A DNA stretch of 64,000 bases from Planctomycetes bacterium GWF2_41_51 (GTDB lineage Bacteria > Planctomycetota > Phycisphaerae > Sedimentisphaerales > UBA12454), in assembly GCA_001825665.1 (NCBI GenBank), contig MHXZ01000066.1:1-64000 (forward strand), in the 5' to 3' direction. The notes under the pieces are model-generated. The model did no database searches, had not been told where the DNA came from, and saw only the letters and a program-made list of their open reading frames with translations. Positions 16,173-25,645 of the stretch are shown here, in pieces. Within the stretch, counting starts at the first letter, position 1. Every line of letters begins with the position of its first letter. The position numbers and the translations under genes are program-made.

Positions 16173-18090
16173 TTGCTTGTACTTTTCTTTTCTGCTCTTT
16201 CAAAAAGATCGTAGCTTCTGCCAAGCGTTTTTCAAGTGGGTCATGAGAATAAAAGTTCGGTTCCTTCTTGAATCTTCGATAAAACTCATTGATTTTAGGC
16301 CAAAGAATATATGCTTCCTCTAAAGTCATCTGAATGCGTGTTGCCTCAATGGCTTCTTGGATAACTTTAAGAACTGGAACTGTGACGGACTTCGATATGA
16401 TCTCAAAAGCCTTCTGAAAAGGATTAATTCTATCAATCAAATCAATATGTAAGTCATCAATATTTATAAATTGACCTGCCATGCGAATGAATCGCTTGTC
16501 TCCTGTCTCTTTGATTTCGCCATTTTTTATCACAGAATCAACAACTACATACTGTCGTACTTCTTCCACTTCATCTTCAGAAAGTTCTGGATACTTAACT
16601 TTAATGATTTTTGGAATTAGTACTTTATTAATTACTTCGGGGTCAACATTACCAGGCATTGCCTTTAGCATATCATCGTTTTGAAGAATCGTTGCTTTCA
16701 GGTCATTTAAGTCAGACTCGATTATATCTTTTACCCGTTTGGAACTTGGTTCTTTTAAGCCTCTGATTTTTATCTCGCCCGGCTTAGCTTCATCATCATC
16801 CGACAACTTGGTTTTGAACTTAAAGCTCGGAGCTAAAACTTGCTCCATAAGCAAGGATGCGGTGATCGCTTTAAGCATATTATTAACAGCAAGCTTTACC
16901 TCATCATCAGCTGCATCTGGTTGTGCGATAAGATTTGTGAATTGTGCGTGAGTCTTGTTGCTACTATCACGTGTAGCACGACCAATGATTTGAATAATTT
17001 CTGTTAATGAACCTCTATAGCCCACAGTTAAAGCATGTTCACAATAAGGCCAGTCAAACCCTTCCTTTGCCATTCCTAAAGCAATAATTAAATCCATATC
17101 TTCTAACGATTTCATTGTTCGCAAATAATTAATTATGCGATCTCTATCTCTTGGTTCATCTTCTACCAGGTCTGCTATTTTCAACAGCTTTCCATCTGAA
17201 TAACGCCTGACATGAATAACTCCTGTTTCTGGATCTTGGTTTTCGACACTACCAATAGCATCAATAATAAAATCCACTTCATTGTGCTTATCTTTTGTCG
17301 ATTCACCTGAGTTAACATTAGGAATGTGTAGAATAGTTTTTTTATCAGTATCTAATATTTCAGAAATAGCAGAAGTATAACGACCTTGATAAAAATGATA
17401 ACCAATGCCTAATGATTTCAGATAAGTGTAACCATTCAGTTGTTCGTAATAGTTATAAGTTACCTTCGTAAACTTAATTTCATCTTCAGGCAGTAGGATT
17501 GAAACGTTATCACCTCTAAAATATGAGCCTGTCATCGCCACAATATGCACATTTGACTTTTTCATTAAAGAACGAAGCAAGTATCCTAATATGCTTTCTG
17601 TATCTGCCGAGACATGGTGAAATTCGTCAATAGCCAAAAGTATATTATCGAACTTTTCTTCTTCCAACTCTTCAAAGGCAAAACGCAAAGTAGCATGGGT
17701 GCAAATGAGAATTTTTTCATCATTATCCATGAAGTTTTTAAATGCTTGTACTTTGCCATTATCGCTGCCTGGAGTGCAAAGGCTATAAACTGGATTGGGG
17801 TCCCAGTCAGCAAAAAATCCTGAAGAAATTAATTTTGTTGGACTGAATGAGCGGCCAATGGATCTTTCAGGAACAGCAACAATCACTTTTTTTAAGCCCT
17901 GATTTATTAATTTGTCTAAGGCAATATACATTAAAGCACGGGACTTACCAGAAGCAGGTGGTGCTTTCAACAATAAATATTGAGCGTCTCTTAGTTCATA
18001 GGAACGCTCCTGCATTTCTCGCATGCCAAGCTCATTGACCTTTGTACTTTGACCGCTTTGGGCATAAGTAACTTTGACTATATCTGGCAT
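16165..18090 (-). CDS. superfamily 2 DEAD/DEAH-type helicase/translocase
   Basis: 641 residues from ATG 18090, one base after the methyltransferase stop (TAATATG). A frame starting at 18153 would overlap the upstream gene and lacks support. Motif I is APPASGKSRAL, motif II LLAIDEFHHVS, and motif VI QIIGRATRDS. There is no nuclease or methylase motif. The C-terminal ~230 residues are helical and unrecognised. In the operon it probably moves along DNA as the R-subunit motor does in type I/III enzymes and delivers the GIY-YIG nuclease. Confidence 0.82.
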   Translation of the reverse strand: MPDIVKVTYAQSGQSTKVNELGMREMQERSYELRDAQYLLLKAPPASGKSRALMYIALDKLINQGLKKVIVAVPERSIGRSFSPTKLISSGFFADWDPNPVYSLCTPGSDNGKVQAFKNFMDNDEKILICTHATLRFAFEELEEEKFDNILLAIDEFHHVSADTESILGYLLRSLMKKSNVHIVAMTGSYFRGDNVSILLPEDEIKFTKVTYNYYEQLNGYTYLKSLGIGYHFYQGRYTSAISEILDTDKKTILHIPNVNSGESTKDKHNEVDFIIDAIGSVENQDPETGVIHVRRYSDGKLLKIADLVEDEPRDRDRIINYLRTMKSLEDMDLIIALGMAKEGFDWPYCEHALTVGYRGSLTEIIQIIGRATRDSSNKTHAQFTNLIAQPDAADDEVKLAVNNMLKAITASLLMEQVLAPSFKFKTKLSDDDEAKPGEIKIRGLKEPSSKRVKDIIESDLNDLKATILQNDDMLKAMPGNVDPEVINKVLIPKIIKVKYPELSEDEVEEVRQYVVVDSVIKNGEIKETGDKRFIRMAGQFINIDDLHIDLIDRINPFQKAFEIISKSVTVPVLKVIQEAIEATRIQMTLEEAYILWPKINEFYRRFKKEPNFYSHDPLEKRLAEATIFLKEQKRKVQANG

Positions 18091-18091
18091 A

Positions 18092-20779
18092 TTATTTTCT
18101 CTTTCTTCGAGTTTTATTTTGCTCGGCAAACAAAGTATCTTTGGTTTTCTCATTTGTTATCATTTGCCCATAGAGCTTGAATAAATACTCCAAACGTTCT
18201 TCATCACTTTCAAAAGGTTTGCTACGATAACAGCGTTCAACTACTAAGTCCAGTTGACGATGTGCCTCCATCAAACCTTCTGGCATTTTGTTCTGGTCAT
18301 AGAGTTGAGCTAAGGTTTTTTCGGGGTGCTTTTCACGTTCTTGAAGTACCAAAAAAACATGCATTGAAATTGACTCTTTTTGGGTTTTTGAAAGTTGCAG
18401 CAATGGAAAAGTATTGTAACCTAACGCAGAGGAATATCTGATACGTGATTCTAAACTTCCACAGACAGCACGTATCCATGTCATGTGTATTTCGGAGGAG
18501 ATTATTCCAAATACCCAAGGTTCAGCATTGTATATGGCTTGGGCTGCATCAGATATTACGTAATCGCCATCAAGGAAACCAAATGGTATGTACTTTCTTC
18601 TTTCCGAAGAAACTCTTGGTACCATGATCGAATACGAGAGATTAAATCTGACTTCACCAAATCTATGAGGATATTGGGCTGCCAACTGAGTCGCCTTTTT
18701 TTTACTTTTTAATCGAAACTCTCGAATTTTATTTATTCTCAAAGCTATTTCGGGAACACCCAAAGCAATTTCTTTTTCAGAATCCTCTATCCACAAACAC
18801 CACCTTTTACGGCCCTTGATTAATTCAGACGCTCCTATTAACTTCTTTGTATATTTCTCTGCTTCAGGGAATGTTTGTATTAAATTCTTTCTTTCAGAAT
18901 CACTTAGTATCAAATGGCCGCCATCTACTAATCCACTTCCTCTAAGTATAACTGGGAGATCACTCAAAGGCCTATTTCTTTTAGTAATGATGAAAGTCTT
19001 ACCAGGTGTTAAATACGGATTAATATTTTCTACACATAATTCAAACCCCTTACTAAAAATCTTTATGGGGGCATTTCTGATATTTCTAATACCAACAATT
19101 ACGCAAGTCACCCCAGCGTTCTCTTTAGCATTATTTGTCCACTTAAAGGGTTGATGTGCAAAACTAATTTGCAAGTTTTTATTAATAATTAAAGGCCATA
19201 GTGAAGCTACTTGTTCACCCTGACATATGGAATTAGTTGTTACAAATGCAAATTGGGCATTTTGATTGATAATATAATTTGCACCCTTTATGAACCAGCA
19301 GGCTATATAATCTAAATTTTTATATTTATTATATCCTTTGAAAGCAATAGCCATGTCTTTTTTCTGCTCTTTAGATTGAAGACTATATCCCAAATAAGGC
19401 GGATTCCCTAAAATGTAAATTTCATCTCCTTCGTTTATGGGGCAAACTTCTTCCCATGACAATATGGCAGCATTTCCACGGGTAATGTGCCCAGCATCTT
19501 TTAATGGCAGTGTAGGATTGGTTTTTCCAAATTCTTTGAAGAACTCCACATTCATTTGATGTTCTGCCAACCAAAGTGAAAGAATAGTTATTTCATGGGC
19601 AAAATCGTCCAACTCTATTCCATAAAAACTACCCAAGCTAATATTGGAAAGGGCAAGACTGTTCATAGCCTTAAAGATTTTCATTTCCAGTCTGCGTAGT
19701 TCTTTATACGCAATGATCAAAAAGTTGCCAGAGCCACAGGCTGGATCGAATATTTTAATTTTTCTAAGCCTATCGAGAAGTTGGTCCAATTTTTTTGTAT
19801 TTCCCTTTGCTTTTTCGAACTCTTGATATAATTCATCAAGGAAAAGTGGCCCAATCACTTTCATAATGTTTGGTACAGAGGTATAGTGCATACCTAAACC
19901 ACCTCTATGTTCAGGGGTTATTACTGCCTGAATCATCGAGCCAAAGATATCTGGATTAATTGCAGACCAGTCTAATTCTCCGCTGTCAATAATCACTTTT
20001 CTGGATCGTTTGGTAAAAATTGGAGATTGATACTTATCTCTGAATAACCCACCATTTACATAAGGAAATGTATCTAAATAGGCAGGTATATTTTTACGTT
20101 TGTTTTTTTCTGTGTTTAATACTTCAAAAAGTTTATCTAAGTAGATATTAAGGTCGCTACCATCTTCTTGGGTATGTGAACTAATGGCGTTAATAAATTG
20201 ATTTTTCAGGAAGATATTTGTGTCATCTGAAAAGAAACAAAATAGTAGGCGAGATAGAAAGACATTTAAGCTATGGATGAACTCAGATGATTCATTAGGG
20301 TTGTCTTTTTTGATTTCATCGAACAGTTTAGCCATTCTTTCTGCTGCTTTAACATCAGCAGGGTTTTCAATTTGATGTTGTGCTTTCTCCATACCCGCCC
20401 ATGGCAGGAAAAAGTCGTAGTATTTTGACAGATCATTTATTTCAATGTCAATTGTATCTTGTGTTTTTATATCAACTGCTAATAATGTTTCATAGTTCGT
20501 TACAACAACAAACCTGGGGGAATGTCTCAGTAAATTTGAATCATTTCTTAAATTGTCAATCGTTTCATGCAAATCCGCATCTTGGACTACCCTAAAGAGC
20601 AGTTTCTTTTTCCAAATAATTTCGTCATTTTTCTTTGATAAGTTTAAATTCCCATTTTTCAGCCTTGCAATTGAAGCTTTGGGCAATCCATAAGAAAGCA
20701 ATAAATCATAGATAAACGTTTCCTTAGAAAAGGATTGTTTTAGTTTTTGCAGGTTACTCTCTATTTGAGCTATATTCAT
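18092..20779 (-). CDS. MmeI-like N6-adenine DNA methyltransferase with degenerate nuclease domain
   Basis: 895 residues with the full MmeI architecture. An N-terminal ~145-residue domain leads into a helical spacer (VKAAERMAKLFDEI, FLSRLLFCFFSDDTNIF). The methyltransferase has FDPACGSGNF near residue 340 and the catalytic NPPYLGY near 457, and a target-recognition part has TNSICQGEQV, KNINPYL-type and SRIRYSSALGYNTFP stretches. In MmeI the N-terminal domain is a PD-(D/E)xK nuclease with LLIEMK. Here the aligned stretch reads LLFRVV (residues 60-65), so the catalytic Glu and Lys are missing. It is the first gene of a tightly coupled operon with helicase and GIY-YIG genes. It probably provides self-protection and sequence recognition. 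SD TAGGAA precedes ATG 20779. Confidence 0.85.
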   Translation of the reverse strand: MNIAQIESNLQKLKQSFSKETFIYDLLLSYGLPKASIARLKNGNLNLSKKNDEIIWKKKLLFRVVQDADLHETIDNLRNDSNLLRHSPRFVVVTNYETLLAVDIKTQDTIDIEINDLSKYYDFFLPWAGMEKAQHQIENPADVKAAERMAKLFDEIKKDNPNESSEFIHSLNVFLSRLLFCFFSDDTNIFLKNQFINAISSHTQEDGSDLNIYLDKLFEVLNTEKNKRKNIPAYLDTFPYVNGGLFRDKYQSPIFTKRSRKVIIDSGELDWSAINPDIFGSMIQAVITPEHRGGLGMHYTSVPNIMKVIGPLFLDELYQEFEKAKGNTKKLDQLLDRLRKIKIFDPACGSGNFLIIAYKELRRLEMKIFKAMNSLALSNISLGSFYGIELDDFAHEITILSLWLAEHQMNVEFFKEFGKTNPTLPLKDAGHITRGNAAILSWEEVCPINEGDEIYILGNPPYLGYSLQSKEQKKDMAIAFKGYNKYKNLDYIACWFIKGANYIINQNAQFAFVTTNSICQGEQVASLWPLIINKNLQISFAHQPFKWTNNAKENAGVTCVIVGIRNIRNAPIKIFSKGFELCVENINPYLTPGKTFIITKRNRPLSDLPVILRGSGLVDGGHLILSDSERKNLIQTFPEAEKYTKKLIGASELIKGRKRWCLWIEDSEKEIALGVPEIALRINKIREFRLKSKKKATQLAAQYPHRFGEVRFNLSYSIMVPRVSSERRKYIPFGFLDGDYVISDAAQAIYNAEPWVFGIISSEIHMTWIRAVCGSLESRIRYSSALGYNTFPLLQLSKTQKESISMHVFLVLQEREKHPEKTLAQLYDQNKMPEGLMEAHRQLDLVVERCYRSKPFESDEERLEYLFKLYGQMITNEKTKDTLFAEQNKTRRKRK

Positions 20780-20955
20780 AAATTCCTATTTTTAATTTTA
20801 GAATCATAAGGCGGTGTAAAACATACTTATTTGAAAAATTTAACCATTATTCTTGCATTTAAATTAAATCCTATAATCTCTCAGAAAGGTATTAAATTAT
20901 AATTTTAATGTTTGTACTCCATTTTTACAAGAATTTTACATAAAAAAGCCATAAG

Positions 20956-21258
20956 TTATTCTTTTATAAGAGTTTGGATACTCATTCCCTCACATCCCAC
21001 ACTAACCAGCGGAAAATCCTCAAATTCGCCCTGTCTAAATGTAAAAATCCTTTTAAACCTGCTCAAAATACCATCAGGATTCCCAAAGATTTTCCTGCTC
21101 ATCTTTGCAAACTCTTTAGGCCTCATTTTCCCTATATACCTGCACAAATGAGCCCAGTCAGCCGGGGCAATTCCTTCATCTAATTCAACCCATACAGCAG
21201 TTTCTGAGCATGAGGGTTCAGAGAATAAAACACCTTGAGATTTAGTTTGAGTAATCAT
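20956..21258 (-). CDS. hypothetical protein upstream of the methyltransferase operon
   Basis: 100 residues with SD AAGGAG 8 bases before ATG 21258. The N-terminus is Ser/Cys-containing and the middle basic (RPKEFAKMSRKIF, SRFKRIFTFRQGEF). Not recognised, and no enzyme motif is seen. It lies 177 bases upstream of the methyltransferase start on the same strand, so it could belong to the defence operon or be unrelated cargo. Confidence 0.5.
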   Translation of the reverse strand: MITQTKSQGVLFSEPSCSETAVWVELDEGIAPADWAHLCRYIGKMRPKEFAKMSRKIFGNPDGILSRFKRIFTFRQGEFEDFPLVSVGCEGMSIQTLIKE

Positions 21259-21340
21259 TTTTGCCGCTCCTTAATAAAAAATATAGTTCTTATTTAAGAG
21301 GGCTTAGGAGGCAGATAGTATAAAACCAGAGCTGGGTTCC

Positions 21341-21640
21341 ATCTATAAAGAGCTCAAAGTCAAATAAAAAAACCTCCTTTTGCACTAAATATTTGTCTTG
21401 AGAGCAATTCTTATCGGTCGCCCGATTCATCTTTTGGCAGATTCATCTTACTAAAGTCAATTTTACTTTTTTGCCCTCATAAATAAAGGGGCGAAAAAGT
21501 AAAATTGCGGTTTTTTCTTTGTCGCATTATGGGTCAATAATTTTGTCAGCAATATTGTTGCCACACATCTATCGGGAACTAACCTTCATAGGCTGTTCAT
21601 ACAGACCATTGAGACATATCTAAATACCAATCGGTCATAC
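21341..21640 (+). repeat. 300 bp perfect tandem duplication, copy 1
   Basis: Begins ATCTATAAAGAGC and ends TCGGTCATAC. Bases 21341-21640 and 21641-21940 appear identical throughout. Each copy contains a long hairpin CAATTTTACTTTTT / AAAAAGTAAAATTG with flanking T-runs. No gene is visible. Confidence 0.95.
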
Positions 21641-21940
21641 ATCTATAAAGAGCTCAAAGTCAAATAAAAAAACCTCCTTTTGCACTAAATATTTGTCTTG
21701 AGAGCAATTCTTATCGGTCGCCCGATTCATCTTTTGGCAGATTCATCTTACTAAAGTCAATTTTACTTTTTTGCCCTCATAAATAAAGGGGCGAAAAAGT
21801 AAAATTGCGGTTTTTTCTTTGTCGCATTATGGGTCAATAATTTTGTCAGCAATATTGTTGCCACACATCTATCGGGAACTAACCTTCATAGGCTGTTCAT
21901 ACAGACCATTGAGACATATCTAAATACCAATCGGTCATAC
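21641..21940 (+). repeat. 300 bp perfect tandem duplication, copy 2
   Basis: Directly abuts copy 1 without a spacer. It lies downstream (minus sense) of the IS110 transposase. Confidence 0.95.
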
Positions 21941-22029
21941 ACCCTATAGGAACTCCAATTAATATGGGTTCAGGGGAACCCGCGGACCTGATTGGTAGTC
22001 TATATTTTAATGCTTACCGCAATTTAAAA

Positions 22030-23067
22030 TTAACATAATTTTGAATCAAATCTGCTATTTGATTTCCACATGCCCCACATTATCGTAAGCATTTTTCTTG
22101 CTACTGCATGTCGGGCATTACTTTTTGTCATTCCATTTTTAATGAAGCTTTCATAATCTTTCCTGAAAATATTATCACCACTTGACATTATAGCACTGGT
22201 TGCAGCTCCGATTACCACATTTTTAAGCCGCTTATTTGCATACCAAGTTAGCTGTAATCTGGCGGGCTTATCTCTGCCTTTATTATCCTTTCCACTTGTT
22301 TCTCTGATAAGTCCGACTCCACAATATTTCCATAACTTACTTTTGCTTTTGAATCTCCAAGGTATATCCAAATAAGCAAACAATGTAATAGAGCGTACAG
22401 TTCCAACTCCCGGCAGTTCACTCCAATATTTTAGTATGTCATATTTTCTCGCAAGTATCTGCATTCTGCGTTTAGCTTCATCTTTCTGTTGGGTTGCCAC
22501 ATCAAGTCCCATCCAAAAAACAGAAAGCCTTCCTGAAAGTTCTTTATTTTCCAAAGAGCTAAGCCAAATTTGTCTCGGTTCAAGATTACGTATTACTTTT
22601 GAAGGTATTTTAATACCATATAATCTGGCCTGTGCACGAATTCTATTTATATATCTTGTTGCTTCTACAACTCTGTCATGATAAAGACCGACCCATCGTT
22701 TTAATTCAACTTTTTCTTCATCGTCACTATGATAAACATTTCGTAAAAACTTACCACGCAGCAAAGCTGCCAATTTTGACGAATCAATCCTGTCGTCCTT
22801 ATCACCATCAAACGCTATAAGCTTATTGCGTCTTGGGTCACAAACAATTATTTCATGTACTTTGTCTTTTAGGTTTCGATAAAGCCATCCAGCCATCGGC
22901 CCTTCTTCAAATGTTAATAATTTCTTTCCAGAAATATTATTTAGTACCTCACTGATGGCTTTAATGGTTGTTGGCACAGAAAACCTTTGGACTATATTGC
23001 CATTGTTTTCTACTGCCAGTTCAGTATTGGTACAGTGAACATCTGCTCCGATAAAATATGTTTTCAT
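22030..23067 (-). mobile_element. IS110-family transposase
   Basis: 345 residues with SD AAGGAA 8 bases before ATG 23067. The N-terminal RuvC-like DEDD domain is visible: FIGADVH, LLTFEEGPMAGW, and KDDRIDSSKLAALLRG. The C-terminal Transposase_20 domain has the helix-hairpin-helix LPGVGTVRSITL and the KYCGVGLIRETSGKD stretch that contains the catalytic serine. Length is normal and no lesion is seen. IS110 elements use a non-coding bridge RNA from one end. The 5' leader here is only ~110 bases, and the 3' side holds the duplicated 300 bp, so the element ends are not resolved by eye. Confidence 0.9.
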
Positions 23068-23185
23068 GACGCATTCCTTTCAACAAATAATGTCTATCAA
23101 CATGTTTATCTGCTAAAAGGTACATCAGCTTTATTGCTTCTTTAGAATTGCGTCTCTTTATATCTTCACCCTTTGACTTAAAATT

Positions 23186-23213
23186 AATATAAGTGTTGTC
23201 TAATTTATGTCAA
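23186..23213 (-). promoter_or_regulatory. promoter of the IS110 transposase
   Basis: On the minus strand TTGACA (23213-23208), a 16-bp spacer and TATATT (23191-23186), about 110 bases upstream of the start codon. Confidence 0.65.
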
Positions 23214-23479
23214 GGGATTTTATGTTTTTTAAGCTTTTGGTGAAATATTAAAAGCTTGAGTTTGAACGTTTATATTGAATTCAAGAAACTTGTCTACAGA
23301 GAGAAAAAGGGATGTTAGGGTTTTAAGGTTACAAATTGTTTTTACAGAGCCAGGAAAAATTAAAAAGCTTGATTTTTAGAGTAAAATTTGATATTTTTTA
23401 ATAATCGATTTATGGGGGTAATCTGCAAAACAATTAAGAAAACTTTTCCATAAAAGTTAGGCACCTTGGATTTACTTCA
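23214..23479. other. gene-free stretch upstream of the IS110 gene
   Basis: AT-rich, no open frame of interest and no clear hairpin. It may include the 5' end of the insertion element. Confidence 0.4.
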
Positions 23480-23524
23480 GGGCGAAGCGATTGACCTCCT
23501 CCGTTGCTTCGCCCAATGTTTTTT
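23480..23524 (+). terminator. hairpin with T-run
   Basis: GGGCGAAGC / GCTTCGCCC (23480-23514) followed by a T-rich tail on the plus strand. No plus-strand gene directly precedes it, so it may belong to a lost gene. Confidence 0.55.
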
Positions 23525-23628
23525 ATGAGCCCAATTCTTCTGCCCTAATGAAAATTCTTCACACAGAGCCACGTGTGCTGTCTGGGGCCAATCTGAAAGA
23601 GTCCTCCCACCACCTCTGCATTTCATTT

Positions 23629-23823
23629 TTATTTTGAGAGATACATCTTTTTAAGATACTTAGCTGTTTTCTTTAATCCTAATTTTGATGCTCTGGCTTG
23701 AACTGATTTTAGTTTCCTATTCAATTTTTTAGCAAGCTCTTCTGTGCTTGTATTAGGAAACATTTTCTTTAAAACTTTAATTTCTTCTGTTGAGAATAAC
23801 CCAGTTACAAGTTTTTTTGCCAT
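23629..23823 (-). CDS. small SANT/Myb-like helix-turn-helix protein
   Basis: 64 residues, very basic. A three-helix DNA-binding pattern is visible: FSTEEIKVLKKMFPNTSTEE, LAKKLNRKLKSVQARASKLGL. It resembles small homeodomain-like proteins. Lies 32 bases downstream of the HU gene on the same strand, so likely co-transcribed. A chromatin or regulatory role is inferred from fold and neighbour only. Confidence 0.6.
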   Translation of the reverse strand: MAKKLVTGLFSTEEIKVLKKMFPNTSTEELAKKLNRKLKSVQARASKLGLKKTAKYLKKMYLSK

Positions 23824-23855
23824 AATTGCTCCCTTTTAAAAATAGCATTATCAGT

Positions 23856-24173
23856 TTATTTAGCCATATCCTTGAGGGCTTTGAAAGCTCGAATCTTGAT
23901 GACTCTGCGAGCGGGCTTGGCTGCAAAGACCTGTTCCTGCTTGGTGAACGGATTGATGCCCTTACGTTTTGGGGTGGCTGGCTTATTAATGACTACGATC
24001 TTTATCAGACCCGATAAAGCAAAGACACCGGGACCTTTCTTACCTACGGCATTCTTGATCTGATCTGCAAGTGCATCGAACACCGATGATACCTGCTTAC
24101 GGGAAAGCTGCGTAGACTCAGCGATGTTTGATAAAATTTCACTCTTTGTTGCCGGTTTTGTACTCTTTGCCAT
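23856..24173 (-). CDS. HU-family DNA-binding protein
   Basis: 105 residues. The N-terminal helices (KSEILSNIAESTQLSRKQVSSVF) and the beta-arm region (FALSGLIKIVVINKPATPKR) are HU-like, and a short basic C-terminus follows (KPARRVIKIRAFKALKDM). The proline position of the arm is present, although the arm sequence departs from E. coli HU. HU proteins bend and package DNA and assist recombination. Its location in the element suggests an element-borne nucleoid protein. Confidence 0.8.
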   Translation of the reverse strand: MAKSTKPATKSEILSNIAESTQLSRKQVSSVFDALADQIKNAVGKKGPGVFALSGLIKIVVINKPATPKRKGINPFTKQEQVFAAKPARRVIKIRAFKALKDMAK

Positions 24174-24380
24174 AATACTACTCCTTAGTCTGGGATATTC
24201 CTATATAACTTACTATATTCTTGATCAGCTACACCACTGATCCTAATTTCAGATAGAATATCAAACTATCTTATGAGTTCAAGCTTTTATATTTGTTTGC
24301 ACCAGTTTTTTAGTTTTCCCCAACCCTAACTTGTTCGCTATTCGCAGAGTGCAGCATCAATTCGGAGTAAGGACACAAAC

Positions 24381-24553
24381 CTACCCCACGCTAACAACCG
24401 CCTCCATCGCCTTTGCTGATCCATCTCAGCATAAACTTCGGTAATAAGAGCCAACTTATGTCCCAGGATAATTCTCGCCGTTTCAAGCCCAAACTCTTTA
24501 CGCAGAAACGTGGCCGCGTTGTGGCGAAGCTGGTGCGGATGCTGTTTAGTCAA
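24381..24553 (-). pseudogene. tyrosine recombinase (integrase) C-terminal remnant, frameshifted
   Basis: About 57 residues match the catalytic C-terminus of phage-type integrases: HQLRHNAATFLRKEFG, ARIILGH and the nucleophile region EVYAEMDQQ. After DQQ a one-base deletion changes the frame. With one base restored it would end KAMEAVVSVG and stop at 24381. The N-terminal ~300 residues are missing, cut at the neighbouring pRiA4b gene. Homologous to the remnant at 25213-25482. Confidence 0.75.
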
Positions 24554-24559
24554 GGATGT

Positions 24560-25132
24560 TTATGATGCCTTCAGCATTTGATTGATCTCGTCAATATCAA
24601 ATTCTTCCGGATTAAATTCATATCCAAGCCAATCAATAAGTTCCTGCCGCTCTTTTTTATTTCGTCCTCGTAACGTTTGCAGAAACTCTGGATAGCTCCA
24701 AGGCCCACCGCAGTCTTCTGGCGGACAGGCACGCTCGCCAGCTAAACACACCGGATATTTCACGCCCCGCTGTGGCTCTTTGATTTCCACCAATTCCACG
24801 ATGTGCTCCCAGTTGTCGCCAAAATCATACACATAGACAAATCGGTCTTTGGAACGGCCGACTATATCGGTCAATTTGGCCTTCCTTTCATCCAGCATCC
24901 CCTCATTGTATGACTCATCGCCAGGATAAGGCATACTGTACTCATTTTCGCCTGCATTGAACGAATGCAAATGGGAATTCGTCCAGCCCATGACATCCTG
25001 GATAACACCGTTCAATTTATCCAGCCGAATATTGGAAGGAACTTCGAATTTCCGCCAAATACGGGGCTCAATTTCATTTAACCATACTTCGAGTTGGTAA
25101 ATTTGGGCTGACTTACCACTTGCTTTGACCAT
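24560..25132 (-). CDS. plasmid pRiA4b ORF-3-like protein
   Basis: 190 residues of the pRiA4b ORF-3 family (PF07929). The signature includes YQLEVWLNEIEPRIWRKFEV, DKLNGVIQDVMGW, SHLHSF, VYDFGDNWEH, and CPPEDCGGPWSYPEFL. Widespread on plasmids and in genomic islands with unknown biochemical function. It sits between two integrase remnants, as if inserted into a duplicated recombinase end. Confidence 0.85.
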   Translation of the reverse strand: MVKASGKSAQIYQLEVWLNEIEPRIWRKFEVPSNIRLDKLNGVIQDVMGWTNSHLHSFNAGENEYSMPYPGDESYNEGMLDERKAKLTDIVGRSKDRFVYVYDFGDNWEHIVELVEIKEPQRGVKYPVCLAGERACPPEDCGGPWSYPEFLQTLRGRNKKERQELIDWLGYEFNPEEFDIDEINQMLKAS

Positions 25133-25212
25133 ATAGACTCCGATAATTTATTGTTTTGAATATCGCATCCTGTAATTACTTTACACAAAATCAGATTTTT
25201 GTCTATACCATA

Positions 25213-25482
25213 CTATCTTACCCTCACCACCGCTTCCATCGCTTTCTGCTGATCCATTTCCGCATATACTTCCGTAATGACCGCTGACCTATGGCCTAGG
25301 ATTATCCGAGCAGTATCAATCACAAACTCTTTACGCAAAAACGTCGCTGCATTATGCCTCAATTGGTGCCGATGCCAACGATATTGCTTGTACCATACCT
25401 TCAACTCGTCTTTTCTTTTTTGATAAGGCGTTTTCGCCATTCTTTTTTTGTTTCGCTTATGAGAGGGGGAGAGCATATTCAT
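25213..25482 (-). pseudogene. tyrosine recombinase C-terminal remnant adjacent to the attachment site
   Basis: 89 residues. Only the end of the catalytic domain is present (HQLRHNAATFLRKEF, ARIILGHRSAVITEVYAEM) after ~35 basic unrelated residues. The Arg-His-Tyr elements HxLRH, LGH and VYAE are kept, but the first catalytic Arg and the whole core-binding domain are missing. It lies 160 bases from the tRNA-Lys fragment, where the integrase of a tRNA-targeting island is expected. Probably inactive. Confidence 0.75.
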
Positions 25483-25645
25483 ACTTATCGCCTTTATTTT
25501 GTGTCAAATTTGTGTCAGTTGCTACTGGCTGATTAATAGTTATTGATTTGATTGGTACATGTAAATCACTTGAATTTCGTATTTTGACACAAAAAATGCG
25601 GTATAACCCTTTGCCAAACAAGGCCTTAAAAGCAGAAGAAACGAT

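Noticed and set aside
22030-23067. Bridge RNA of the IS110 element in the 5' leader
   Set aside because: The leader is only about 110 bases after the promoter and no convincing bridge-RNA fold could be drawn by eye. Left as a question in the duplication finding.
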